DNA of 64,000 nucleotides from Synechococcus elongatus PCC 11801 (GTDB lineage: Bacteria > Cyanobacteriota > Cyanobacteriia > Synechococcales > Synechococcaceae), in assembly GCF_003846445.2 (NCBI RefSeq), contig NZ_CP030139.2, positions 2,469,501 through 2,533,500 on the forward strand. Direction: 5' to 3'. Shown here piece after piece: positions 19,598 to 27,917 of the stretch (within the stretch, counting starts at the first letter, position 1; each line of letters opens with the position of its first letter). Made by a program: the position numbers and the translations under genes. The notes under the pieces are model-generated. The model saw nothing but the letters and a program-made list of their open reading frames with translations. It did not search any database and had not been told where the DNA came from.

Positions 19598-20518
19598 ATG
19601 GCGATCGCATGGGCTCGCATGCTTTTGAGCGCAGCACTTGTGGGAAGTGGTGCTTGGCTTACGAGTGCTCCTGCGATCGCTGCAGAACAGGCCACAATTG
19701 TGGAAATTTTGGATGGCAACCAAGTTTTCATCAATAATCGCCAGGTCCCTGTCAACAGCCGAGCCAGCCGCAACCAACTGGTGCGTACGGGGGATTCGCG
19801 GACACAATTGCGCTTCAGCGATCAGGCGATCGGGCGCTTGGGGCAACAATCGGTGATCAAAATTGGCTCCCGTTGTTTTCAGATCAGTCGGGGCCAAATT
19901 CTGATTTCAGGTCCCCAAGATGGCTGCACCAAGTCAGCCCGCCTGAGTGTTCGCGGCACGAACTATGTAGTTGAAGTCACGGCGGACGGTGCTACCAACA
20001 TCTCAGTCTTAGAGGGACAGGTTGCAGTGACCACCTTTCAGGGGCAGGCAGGAACGGCAGGCGCGGATACCAATCCCGATCCGGCTCTGATCACAGACCC
20101 GAACCTCAAAGAACCGAGCGACCCGACCATTCAAATCCCTGGCAGTGACAGTCCATCTGGACAAATCCCAGCGCCCAACATGCCAGCCGGCGATGCCTCA
20201 CTCACGACAGACCCCAGCCTGACTGAAGCTGGTGACCCCATCGAAACCTTCCCCGAAAATGAAGGTAAAACGGTGGTTCTGCAGGCAGGGCAACAGTTGC
20301 AGCTCAGTCCTGAGGGAGTTTTGCTGACAATTTTGCAGTTGACAGCAGGCGATTTTGCAGGCTTCCTGCAAGGGCAACTCTTTAGCGGTTATCAGGAACC
20401 CTTGCCGGGGTTATCGAACATCCTCAATCAGTACCAAATTCTCTTCCCAGGCGTGGGCTTGCCAGGAATTCCAGGTATCCCAGTTCCATCGGTGCCCAGT
20501 ATTCCATTCTTCTTCTAA
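19598..20518 (+). CDS. FecR-domain exported protein
   Basis: A 306-residue secreted protein. It has a signal peptide ending at AIAAEQ, then a FecR-type beta domain (residues about 27-150: LVRTGDSRTQLRFSDQ, IGRLGQQS, SVRGTNYVVEV, TNISVLEGQVAV). The second half is a Pro/Asp-rich linker and a C-terminal Gly/Pro/Ile-rich stretch (GLPGIPGIPVPSVPSIPFFF). In other bacteria FecR-domain proteins are often encoded beside CHASE2 proteins, and here a CHASE2 cyclase is the next gene. That makes an envelope signalling role plausible, but this is inference. Confidence 0.82.
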   Translation: MAIAWARMLLSAALVGSGAWLTSAPAIAAEQATIVEILDGNQVFINNRQVPVNSRASRNQLVRTGDSRTQLRFSDQAIGRLGQQSVIKIGSRCFQISRGQILISGPQDGCTKSARLSVRGTNYVVEVTADGATNISVLEGQVAVTTFQGQAGTAGADTNPDPALITDPNLKEPSDPTIQIPGSDSPSGQIPAPNMPAGDASLTTDPSLTEAGDPIETFPENEGKTVVLQAGQQLQLSPEGVLLTILQLTAGDFAGFLQGQLFSGYQEPLPGLSNILNQYQILFPGVGLPGIPGIPVPSVPSIPFFF

Positions 20519-20903
20519 ATCTTGGGTTTTTCCAATACTCAATTTTGCCTAGAGATACGCAAAGTGGATCTCGAATCCAGCTGCGCCAGATTGCATTGAT
20601 CTGACAAACAAAAGTTCAATGTATATGGTGTTTAAGAGTAATTTCGGTAGTTGGCTTGCACTGTGATCTCAGTCAATAACTGAGAAATAGTCAGTGTTCA
20701 GGCCGATACGGGTGTTGAAGATCAGCCAGCGACCGCGCTTTACGAAAAACTAGGCCAAGGCACAGCAATCTGGCATTTCAATATCGCAGTTGGTAATTGA
20801 AGAACTAGGTCAGGGGGAAATATTCTGGAACCTCTAGAGTCTCTGAGATGGACATCAATAAGGACTGCTAACCCTTACTGAATGCAACCACGAGCGGAGA
20901 TGA
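20519..20903. other. Gene-free region upstream of the adenylate cyclase
   Basis: A 385-bp gap that is AT-richer than its surroundings and contains no HIP1 octamer. It holds a CRP-like half-palindrome and TCAGT/ACTGA repeats (20662-20695), and two imperfect 17-nt direct repeats (20744-20760 and 20799-20815). It is probably the regulatory region of the cyclase/channel operon. No gene is supported. Confidence 0.5.
20662..20695 (+). promoter_or_regulatory. CRP-like site and TCAGT inverted repeats
   Basis: TGTGA-N6-TCAAT at 20662-20677 matches 8 of 10 positions of the CRP-type consensus TGTGA-N6-TCACA. It overlaps TCAGT-caata-ACTGA (20669-20683), and a further TCAGT follows at 20691-20695. It lies about 230 nt upstream of a gene predicted to make cAMP, so feedback by a CRP-family regulator is conceivable. 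A single near-match is weak evidence. Confidence 0.3.
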
Positions 20904-22805
20904 TTGCTGGCAAGGCTTAAGATTGAGCGATCGCCGTTTGCGGAAACCATAGTGCAGCCCAATTCGATCGATCGTTGGTGCTGGCGCCTTCTGATTGTGG
21001 TCAGTGTGGCTCTCGGTGGGTTGGCAGCTTGGATGCCGCGCACGCTGCAGCGTACTGACCGAGCGCTGCAACAACAGCTATTGCTTTTGCAAGGTACTCG
21101 CCCTGCCCCAACTAACCTGCTGATCGTCAAAATTGACGATGCCAGTTTTGATCAGGCCGCCTTTTTCAGTGAGGATCCCCAGGCCCCTGCTTGGGCAAAA
21201 GATCTGGAGGGATTTCCTTGGCCACGGGCAATTTATGCCCAACTTATCGATCGCTTGTTTGCAGCTGGAGCCCGCGCGATCGCGATTGACCTCCTGTTTG
21301 TCACCCCCAGTGCTTTTGGGCCAGAGGACGATGCCGCGCTAGCACAGCGATTGCAACGCTATGGCGATCGCATCAGCCTGGCAACCGAGTATCGCGAGCC
21401 TGATGGCAGTGGTGGTCTTAGTCTGGGTGAACTGACGGAGACCTTGGGCTCCAACCTGCGGGTTGGCTACATCAACACCCTGCCGGCAGATGATGGCCAG
21501 ATTCTCGACCATCCAGCCCGCTACCGTGAAACCGTGGTTGCACCGCTTGGGCTCCCTGTCTTGCCCAGCCTGCCCGAAACGTTGCAAAAAGAGCGATCGC
21601 CAGCTCGGGCGCTGCGCTACTACGGGCCGCAGGGACATCTCGCTCAGATCTCTGCTTGGCAAGTGTTGGATGACGCAGAGTGGCGACGAGTGCAAGGCCA
21701 AGTGCGCGATCGCCTGATTTTGATTGGTCCGACGGCTGCATCATTGCAGGATCAGCATGCAACTCCCTGGGGTATTCAGTCCGGTGTAGAAATTCTGGCC
21801 ACTGCCTTAGCGAACGATCGCGATCGCTCGGGGTTACGCTTCTGGCCCCAGTCTGCCCCCATGCGGGCTTTGCTCACCAGTCTGTTTTCAGTGGCAATCG
21901 TGCTGGTTTCGCGATCGGGGCGATCGCTGCGTTGGCAGATTGCTCCGGCGATCGCTGCAGCGGGACTCTGGATGGTCGTTGCTTGGCTGAGCTTGCTAGC
22001 AGGCTGGGTCCTGCCACTACTGCTACCCCTCGTTGGCAGTCTGGCGATTGGCGTCAGTACTGGCGCAGCAGCCTACTTACGAGAGGGACTGGAACGCCGT
22101 CGGCTGCGGCAGACCTTTGAACGCTACGTGGCACCCGCTGTCGTCGCTGAAATTCTGCAAAGTCCCTTAGAAGCGCAGCAGCTGTTGCGGGGTCAGCGCC
22201 GAACCGTCACGATTCTGTTCTGTGATCTACGGGGGTTTACGGCTCTGACGCGTGATCGTGCCAGTTTGGGTGATGAGGAAACCCTGATCAGTCAGCTCAA
22301 TGAATACCTGACGGCGATGGTGACCGAGATCACCCAAGTCGGTGGCACTATCGATAAATTTATTGGCGATGCAGTGATGGCGGTGTTTGGATCACCGCTC
22401 TCCCAAGGAGAAGAAGCTGATGCGGCGGCCGCGATCGCAGCGGCTCTTGGTATGCGTCAGGCACTCGAAACCCTCAATCAGCGCTGGCAAGCCGAAGGTC
22501 GCCCCGTCCTCGATAACGGCATCGGTCTCCACTGCGGGCCAGTACTCGCAGGGAACATTGGTTCGCCCCAACGGCTGGAATTCACCGTGATGGGCGATAC
22601 GGTCAACTTGGCGAGTCGATTGGAGAGCATGACCAAGGAACTCAAAGCCCCGATCGTGATCAGTGAAGCACTGCAACAGGTTTTGGGCGATCGCCTGCAA
22701 ACCCGATCGCTGGGGCGATCAGCAATTCGCGGCTACGGCGAGGTGGCTCTCTATGCCGTTGAAGGCTGGGCGATCGCTGTTCCAGAAAACCCAAGAGTGT
22801 CTTGA
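20904..22805 (+). CDS. CHASE2-domain class III adenylate cyclase
   Basis: A 633-residue membrane receptor cyclase. It has an N-terminal transmembrane helix (about 28-45), a CHASE2 extracytoplasmic sensor (about 60-300, with ARAIAIDLLFVTPS and GPTAASLQD), three closely spaced helices (about 310-385), and a cyclase catalytic domain. Catalytic residues are complete: metal-binding Asp441 (CDLRGFT) and Asp489 (KFIGDAVMAVFG), substrate-specifying Lys485 and Thr561 (EFTVMGD), and transition-state Asn568/Arg572 (NLASR). The Lys/Thr pair is that of class IIIb cyclases, several of which respond to bicarbonate/CO2. The start TTG has GGAG about 4 nt upstream; GTG at 20952 is an alternative. The next gene begins 2 nt after the stop. 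Confidence 0.9.
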   Translation: MLARLKIERSPFAETIVQPNSIDRWCWRLLIVVSVALGGLAAWMPRTLQRTDRALQQQLLLLQGTRPAPTNLLIVKIDDASFDQAAFFSEDPQAPAWAKDLEGFPWPRAIYAQLIDRLFAAGARAIAIDLLFVTPSAFGPEDDAALAQRLQRYGDRISLATEYREPDGSGGLSLGELTETLGSNLRVGYINTLPADDGQILDHPARYRETVVAPLGLPVLPSLPETLQKERSPARALRYYGPQGHLAQISAWQVLDDAEWRRVQGQVRDRLILIGPTAASLQDQHATPWGIQSGVEILATALANDRDRSGLRFWPQSAPMRALLTSLFSVAIVLVSRSGRSLRWQIAPAIAAAGLWMVVAWLSLLAGWVLPLLLPLVGSLAIGVSTGAAAYLREGLERRRLRQTFERYVAPAVVAEILQSPLEAQQLLRGQRRTVTILFCDLRGFTALTRDRASLGDEETLISQLNEYLTAMVTEITQVGGTIDKFIGDAVMAVFGSPLSQGEEADAAAAIAAALGMRQALETLNQRWQAEGRPVLDNGIGLHCGPVLAGNIGSPQRLEFTVMGDTVNLASRLESMTKELKAPIVISEALQQVLGDRLQTRSLGRSAIRGYGEVALYAVEGWAIAVPENPRVS

Positions 22806-22807
22806 CG

Positions 22808-24157
22808 ATGGATTTGATCGATCGCTTGGAACGGTGGGCCAGCACGCCTCTCTTTCGGCTGGGCAACAGTCAACTCTCTTTAGGGTCGCTGATACTGCTG
22901 GTCTTACTGGCTGGCTTGCTGCTCTTCCTGATGCGTCAGATCAACCGCTGGCTGCGTGAGATTGTGCTGGTGCGTTTGGGGGTCGAGCGAGGCAGTCGCG
23001 AGGCGATCGCCACCATTAGTAGCTACCTATTGACAGCATTTATCCTCCTGATTGCCCTGCAAGCGATCGGTTTGGATCTCAGCTCGTTCACGGTCTTGGC
23101 TGGTGTTCTTGGCCTAGGACTGAGCTTAGGTTTGCAAAAGCTATCTGCTAGCTTTTTTAGCGGCATCACCTTGCTCCTAGAGCAACCGATTAAAGTTGGC
23201 GATCTGGTCAGCTTGGATGGAGTTCTTGGAACCGTTGAAAAAATTTCCTTCCGCTCGACTTCTGTATGCACCCTCGATCAAGTACATGTCATTGTTCCTA
23301 ACGATCGCCTAGTTGATTCCAATATTATTAACTGGAGCTATCAAGGCACTGCCAGCCGTGTTCATCTGCCGATTAGTGTCGCCTATGGCACCGATCCCCT
23401 CTGGCTGATGGATGCCTTGCTCACCGTTGCCCGACAGGATAGTCGCGTTCTTTCTCAACCTGCACCCACAGTTTGGTTCCGCAGCTTTGGTGATTCTGCA
23501 CTGAATTTTGAGCTGCTATTTTGGACCGATCGCCCCGAACTTATTGAGCCGATCAAAAGTGATCTCAATTTTCGAATTGCTAGTGAGTTTCAGCAGCGTA
23601 ATATTCAAATTCCATTTCCGCAGATGGTTATTCACCGACCTCAAAATGCCACTGTAGCGGAGCTGCCAAGCGACTATTTACCCAGTCTGTTACGGCGCGT
23701 TGATCTCTTTCGAGACTATGACGATAGTCAAATTCGCTTACTGATTGAAAAAGGCTATCGCCGCGCCTGTCATGCAGGTGAAATTCTCTGTCGTGAGGGT
23801 GAAGCTGGAGAAGAATTTTATCTGATTCTGCATGGTCGCTTCAGTGTGCAGGTGCAGAGGCAAGAAGAAGCGATCGCAATTCTTGAGTCTGGTAACTTTT
23901 TTGGTGAATTGGCAGTGATGCTGGATATCCCGCGCACAGCGACGGTCGTGGCGATCGAGCCGAGTGTTCTGTTTGTTGTCGATCGCAATAACCTGCGCCA
24001 CCTCTTAGAACGCTGCCCCAATTTAGCTGAAGCAATGGCTGAACAATTAGCCCAGCGCAAACAAGTATTAACAAGGGCTGGCCTTTTGGCGCCAACCTCC
24101 AATCAATCGCGACCCGATCAACTGCGGAGTGTGTTGCGTCGAGTCCTCCGCTTATAG
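22808..24157 (+). CDS. MscS-family channel with cyclic-nucleotide-binding domain
   Basis: A 449-residue ion channel of the bacterial cyclic-nucleotide-gated (bCNG) branch of the MscS superfamily. Three helices lie in the first 135 residues, the third being the Gly/Ala-rich pore helix (VLAGVLGLGLSLGLQKLSAS). An MscS beta domain follows (LLEQPIKVGDLVSLDGVLG, VPNDRLVDSNIINWS). The C-terminal cNMP-binding domain contains the phosphate-binding cassette FFGELAVMLDIPRTATVVA with the expected Glu and Arg. The gene begins 2 nt after the cyclase stop, so production and sensing of the nucleotide look coupled. A TTG at 22802 in the same frame is a less likely start. Confidence 0.92.
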   Translation: MDLIDRLERWASTPLFRLGNSQLSLGSLILLVLLAGLLLFLMRQINRWLREIVLVRLGVERGSREAIATISSYLLTAFILLIALQAIGLDLSSFTVLAGVLGLGLSLGLQKLSASFFSGITLLLEQPIKVGDLVSLDGVLGTVEKISFRSTSVCTLDQVHVIVPNDRLVDSNIINWSYQGTASRVHLPISVAYGTDPLWLMDALLTVARQDSRVLSQPAPTVWFRSFGDSALNFELLFWTDRPELIEPIKSDLNFRIASEFQQRNIQIPFPQMVIHRPQNATVAELPSDYLPSLLRRVDLFRDYDDSQIRLLIEKGYRRACHAGEILCREGEAGEEFYLILHGRFSVQVQRQEEAIAILESGNFFGELAVMLDIPRTATVVAIEPSVLFVVDRNNLRHLLERCPNLAEAMAEQLAQRKQVLTRAGLLAPTSNQSRPDQLRSVLRRVLRL

Positions 24158-24276
24158 GGATCATCTATTCGTGGACTGGAACTGATTTAATGTGCTGTCT
24201 ACGCACTCATTGCTAGAACGATTGCCTCATGCTGTGAGCTTGCTCAGTTGCCATCCGTCACAATAAGCCAATGGGT

Positions 24277-25419
24277 TTAAAGAAACCAAGCAATCAGAGC
24301 GACCAAAATCAAACTTATCCAAGCTGAGATTTGCCCAATTGTGCCAATGTGGTTCAGTCGGATGCGTAGAGTGTCTTTCTCTTCTTTCTTGACTGCTTCT
24401 AGCTGATTAGAGCTCCAAAGGAACAGGATAAAAAGTCCTAGCGAAATTAGATAGCAATAAGCGTAAATCTTGTCCAGGAAAGTGAGATAGGGAATTGCAG
24501 GCAGTTCGCTCTTATAGCTCTGCTGCATCAGGACTAGTGTCAGTAATGCTGTTGAGGGAATAGCGAGACGAACTTCCTCTAAGAGGCTATCCAAACTAGG
24601 AGCGAGCAGCACGATGATCATGACAATCAGTAGCGGCAGAATCCAAGTCATAAAGGCCGACCAAGGCTCAGTAGAATAGAGGACGTTGACGCTCAACTGA
24701 CTAAACGTCTCCTCTGTATTTTTGGCGGAAATTGGGTAGGTATTTGTAGACTGTTCAATCCAGCCCTTTTCGAGCTTATAGCCTGACAGCTCACTGTAAT
24801 TACCAACAATTGTTGTCATGTTCGGGTCTGGCTCTAGCACTACGGCATGATTGCTAAAGGCAAAGGACTCTGGGCGCGTCTCCAGAACGGTCTGTAACTG
24901 CACGCTGCTAAAAGGCGATCGCCGCTCACCAATCTGGGCAATGTAGAAATTCCCTGAGAAACGAAAAGTTTGGTAATAGCTACCATCGGGTAGCCGCCTT
25001 GGTTCACTCGTCTCTGGCTCAATTCGAGAGTTCCAAGGCTCCACCTGATTGAAGAAATCAATCATTTTACCCGGACGGAGATTTTCCTGTTGCAGAATCT
25101 CGTTTAATTCTTCTGTCCAAGCTACCCAATACCAACCATCGGCAGAATAGGTTTGGAGTGCTAACTGCAAGTTGTAGACATTCTTAAGTTGAATTCCAAC
25201 TTTTAAGGGAATGGTTTTGCTAGGAAGAATTTCTTGGCCATCCTGATTGGGTCTGGCAATTGAGAGTTCCTGGCGTAGCGTCTTCGCACCCGTGCTGATT
25301 GCCTCTGAGGGTGCTGACTGGAGCAGCGTGTGTCCCATCAGGATCAGCGAGATAACAACAAGACTCAGGACTAGCCAACGACTTGGGCGAATGCGAATAA
25401 TCATCATGTCCCTAGTCAT
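24277..25419 (-). CDS. Pentameric ligand-gated ion channel-like protein
   Basis: About 380 residues with the architecture of a prokaryotic pLGIC subunit. It has an N-terminal membrane/signal segment (about 10-30), an extracytoplasmic beta-rich domain of about 200 residues (LQLALQTYSADGWYWVAWTEEL), and four helices. The M1 helix is WILPLLIVMIIVLL, then M2 (RLAIPSTALLTLVLMQQS), the M2-M3 loop and start of M3 (ELPAIPYLTFLDKIYAY) and a C-terminal M4 (ISAWISLILVALIAWFL). The loop followed by the (I/V)D after the LP.. segment resembles ELIC and GLIC. The paired Cys-loop cysteines are absent, as in other bacterial members. The ligand is unknown. Three closely spaced starts exist (GTG 25428, ATG 25419, ATG 25407). 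It converges on the cNMP-gated channel gene. Confidence 0.7.
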   Translation of the reverse strand: MTRDMMIIRIRPSRWLVLSLVVISLILMGHTLLQSAPSEAISTGAKTLRQELSIARPNQDGQEILPSKTIPLKVGIQLKNVYNLQLALQTYSADGWYWVAWTEELNEILQQENLRPGKMIDFFNQVEPWNSRIEPETSEPRRLPDGSYYQTFRFSGNFYIAQIGERRSPFSSVQLQTVLETRPESFAFSNHAVVLEPDPNMTTIVGNYSELSGYKLEKGWIEQSTNTYPISAKNTEETFSQLSVNVLYSTEPWSAFMTWILPLLIVMIIVLLAPSLDSLLEEVRLAIPSTALLTLVLMQQSYKSELPAIPYLTFLDKIYAYCYLISLGLFILFLWSSNQLEAVKKEEKDTLRIRLNHIGTIGQISAWISLILVALIAWFL

Positions 25420-25589
25420 ACCCCGCACCTGATAAAAACTCTCGCTTGTTTTTAATTTGAAACTGAGTCAGTATCTGGATCCTACTCAAATGTTTAGGCA
25501 GATATTTTATGAAACTTTATTCGTATCTCCTCGCTGGCGATCGCTCATGTCTAGCAGCGAAGCCAAATTTTTAATAAAACGATGTGAAA

Positions 25590-25616
25590 CTGTCTTGGTC
25601 TTGATCGGCAAGACAG
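25590..25616 (-). terminator. Weak hairpin downstream of the creatininase gene
   Basis: A perfect 8-bp stem CTGTCTTG/CAAGACAG with an 11-nt loop lies about 100 nt past the creatininase stop on the minus strand and is followed only by TTT. It may terminate that transcript weakly. The rest of the AT-rich 25429-25710 gap shows no supported gene. Confidence 0.3.
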
Positions 25617-25710
25617 ACTGGCTCTTGAGATTATTTGAATAAGTCAATCGCCGCTCAGATGACAGAGCGTTTCTAGTGTCTTGAGTCAACTAAAAAGCAA
25701 TGACTCGCAC

Positions 25711-26457
25711 TCACTCTGATACCAGAAAAGATTCATAGGATTGGCTGAGTGCTGCCACAGCCGCTTCATAGAAACGTTGACCCTGTTCAGGTGTTGCGAG
25801 AGCAGGATTAGACCCCATCCGACCATCGGGATAGCGGCGTCGGAAATCAGCTGCGGCATAGATAGCATGACTGGTGTTCACCTCAGCGGTCAGCGGCGCT
25901 TTTTTAATGGACTTGGGATGGACGAACTGCGTGAGCGCGACTTCACTGGGGGTGGCATGGGACCCTTCTTCGTCGCCATACAGCTCGCGGGCCAGATGGG
26001 TCACTGCAGGCACCATGAACCAGTTCGCGAGATGACAGCGCAGGCGATCGGGTTCTGGGCAGCGGCGATCGCTTGCCACAGCGTAAAACTCCGCAAACGC
26101 AGCACGCACCGTTGCAATATTGCCCCCATGCCCATTGATGAAATAGAAGTGGCGAAAGCCGTGCTGAGCCAGGCTACTGAGGTAGTCCACCAACACCTGA
26201 AGCAGGGTGCTGGGTCGCAAGCTAATACTGCCGGGGAAGGCGAGATGGTGCAGCGCCATACCGACATTGATTGTTGGCCCAACGATCGCTTGGCATCGAT
26301 CAGCAACCCCCTGGGCGATCGCTTCCGCACAAATTGCATCAGTCCCAATGAGTCCAATGGGGCCATGTTGCTCAGTGGAGCCGATAGGGATGATGATGCC
26401 GTCACTCTGTTGCAGATAAGCTTCGACTTCAGGCCAGGTAGAACGCTGCAACAGCAT
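25711..26457 (-). CDS. Creatininase-family amidohydrolase
   Basis: A 248-residue member of the creatininase/MftE fold, a binuclear metal hydrolase. Visible metal-site motifs are PIGSTEQHGP (Glu, His), GTDAI (Asp), FINGHGGN (His) and DEEGSHATPSE. True creatinine amidohydrolase activity is not implied: most cyanobacterial members have unknown amide or formamide substrates. It is isolated between AT-rich spacers and diverges from the J-domain gene. Confidence 0.88.
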   Translation of the reverse strand: MLLQRSTWPEVEAYLQQSDGIIIPIGSTEQHGPIGLIGTDAICAEAIAQGVADRCQAIVGPTINVGMALHHLAFPGSISLRPSTLLQVLVDYLSSLAQHGFRHFYFINGHGGNIATVRAAFAEFYAVASDRRCPEPDRLRCHLANWFMVPAVTHLARELYGDEEGSHATPSEVALTQFVHPKSIKKAPLTAEVNTSHAIYAAADFRRRYPDGRMGSNPALATPEQGQRFYEAAVAALSQSYESFLVSE

Positions 26458-26626
26458 GGGAACCGCTCAATCGTGGGGCTGACCTGATGATACTGAAGTC
26501 TCTTGAATAGACTGCTCAGTGCTGCTGATGATAGGGCTACGACAACATTTCAGATGAATGCCAAGCAGAGTGGTCACTTTGGAGCTGCGATCGCTAGCGT
26601 AAAGACGTTTATCCTTGACCGAACTG

Positions 26627-27247
26627 ATGGATGAGGTCACTCAAGCTCGCTTGTTGCTGCAACTTCCTCTTGACTTTGATGAAGCGCAACTCAAGCAGCA
26701 GTATCGACAGCAGGCCAAAGCGCTCCATCCCGATCGCAACGATCATCCGGAAGCCCACACTCAGTTTCAGGAGTTGACGATCGCCTATGAAACGCTGCAG
26801 CAAGTCTTGCGCGATCGTGCTCAGGCCGCCTCTATTAAGCACTCAGACGCCGCTGATAATCCAGCAGGAACTCGCGTTACTGTCACCCGACGATCGTCCC
26901 CAACGCAATCTGCCCCCCCGCCAGAGCCCCCGCCGTTAACCCCCGAACAGCAGCTTCTCCGTCGCAATGCTGAGGTGCAACTTGAGGACTTACGGCAAAA
27001 GGGGCAATGGGTGCAGGCTTTGCTGGTCGTTGATGAACTGTTGCGGGCATTGCCTCACGATGCTCGAGCGCGACGGCTCAAGGGCTGGGTTTACTTCAAC
27101 TATGCGCAGCAACTCATCGCTCAGAACAAGATCGATCGCGCTCGTCAGTACCTCAAAGGAGCCCTGAAATGGGCCAATAGTGACGCTGAATTGTGGCGAC
27201 GGATCGAAACCATCTATACCCAACTCGAACGGCGGGGTCGCTGGTGA
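26627..27247 (+). CDS. J-domain (DnaJ-like) co-chaperone with helical C-terminus
   Basis: About 206 residues. The N-terminal J domain (about 4-70) carries the HPD tripeptide in ALHPDRNDHPE, preceded by QLKQQYRQQAKAL, so it should stimulate a DnaK ATPase. There is no Gly/Phe region or zinc finger. A Ser/Pro-rich linker (SAPPPEPPPLTPEQQ) leads to a TPR-like pair of helices (AQQLIAQNKIDRARQYLKGA). A TTG at 26615 is in frame, but ATG at 26627 is preferred. Confidence 0.88.
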   Translation: MDEVTQARLLLQLPLDFDEAQLKQQYRQQAKALHPDRNDHPEAHTQFQELTIAYETLQQVLRDRAQAASIKHSDAADNPAGTRVTVTRRSSPTQSAPPPEPPPLTPEQQLLRRNAEVQLEDLRQKGQWVQALLVVDELLRALPHDARARRLKGWVYFNYAQQLIAQNKIDRARQYLKGALKWANSDAELWRRIETIYTQLERRGRW

Positions 27248-27473
27248 GATCATCGATCGGATCGCTCAAAAAATGAGTCTCTTTGAAGCCTTGATGTCAC
27301 CTAAAGCTGGCAGCAGTCTGGCTCCAATGGGTGCTGCACTGTCCCCACCAGAAATCGGGCATCATGGGAGTAGCTGGACGCGTGTACTATGATCAGCCCA
27401 ATCCCGTCAGGGAATGGTGCCCCAACAGTCCGATGGTCACGGGTCGTTCATAAGTCTGCCCTGGAGAACCACG

Positions 27474-27785
27474 ATGCTACACCGCAAGATCTACCAACTT
27501 TGTAGCGACGGTCGGGAGGTCTGGGTGTTCCTTCGAGATCAGCAACGGTGGATTGAACGTGCTCGCATTCTCGATATCGAGGGCGACCTGGTGACACTCC
27601 GTTACGAAACAGAAGAAGAAGACGAAATTTGTTCTTGGGAAGAAATGGTTCGCCTCGAAAGTATTGGCGCGGTTACGCAGCGACTGGCTACATTCCCGCG
27701 TACAAACGTCGAGATCACTGTCTCTGAAGAATGTCCTGAAGCCGAACAACTGCCTAAAAGCAGTGGTGACTTGCCTGAAAACTAG
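27474..27785 (+). CDS. Conserved cyanobacterial protein (DUF6679-type)
   Basis: A 103-residue acidic protein with a well-ordered N-terminal half (MLHRKIYQLCSDGREVWVFL, ARILDIEGDLVTLRYETEEE) that resembles a small SH3-like or Tudor-like barrel, and a disordered Pro/Glu tail. I recall it as a widely conserved cyanobacterial protein of unknown function. The frame extends upstream to 27414, but ATG 27474 is supported by GGAGA about 9 nt upstream. Confidence 0.75.
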   Translation: MLHRKIYQLCSDGREVWVFLRDQQRWIERARILDIEGDLVTLRYETEEEDEICSWEEMVRLESIGAVTQRLATFPRTNVEITVSEECPEAEQLPKSSGDLPEN

Positions 27786-27794
27786 TCGCTCTGG

Positions 27795-27917
27795 CTAGTG
27801 AGCGGTGCCATTGCCGTGGTAATCATCAGAATCGTAGAAGCCGTTGCGCGTCCCAAAGTAGAGCGTTGCAAGGGTGAAGAGAATGGTGAGCAGGAGTAAG
27901 ACAAGCTTGAAGTCCAT
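27795..27917 (-). CDS. 40-residue single-helix membrane protein, possibly Psb35-like
   Basis: A short minus-strand gene: one N-terminal membrane helix (MDFKLVLLLLTILFTLATLY) followed by a 20-residue acidic/aromatic tail FGTRNGFYDSDDYHGNGTAH. The charged N-terminus, the helix and the ordered tail are what one expects of a small photosystem or thylakoid subunit. From memory the tail resembles the cyanobacterial PSII-associated protein Psb35, but I cannot confirm this. It converges on the DUF6679-type gene, with 9 nt between the stops. Confidence 0.65.
   Translation of the reverse strand: MDFKLVLLLLTILFTLATLYFGTRNGFYDSDDYHGNGTAH

Noticed and set aside
20744-20815. Two imperfect 17-nt direct repeats (GAAAAACTAGGCCAAGG / GAAGAACTAGGTCAGGG)
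   Set aside because: 14 of 17 matches over a 55-nt spacing could be chance in AT-rich DNA; noted in the intergenic entry only.
25457-25642. 61-residue plus-strand frame in the gap before the creatininase gene
   Set aside because: No ribosome site, no family features, AT-rich composition and overlap with a hairpin; a chance frame is likelier.
25683-25706. GAGTCA...TGACTC repeat beside the creatininase stop as an operator
   Set aside because: Six base pairs with a 12-nt loop is expected by chance at this scale.
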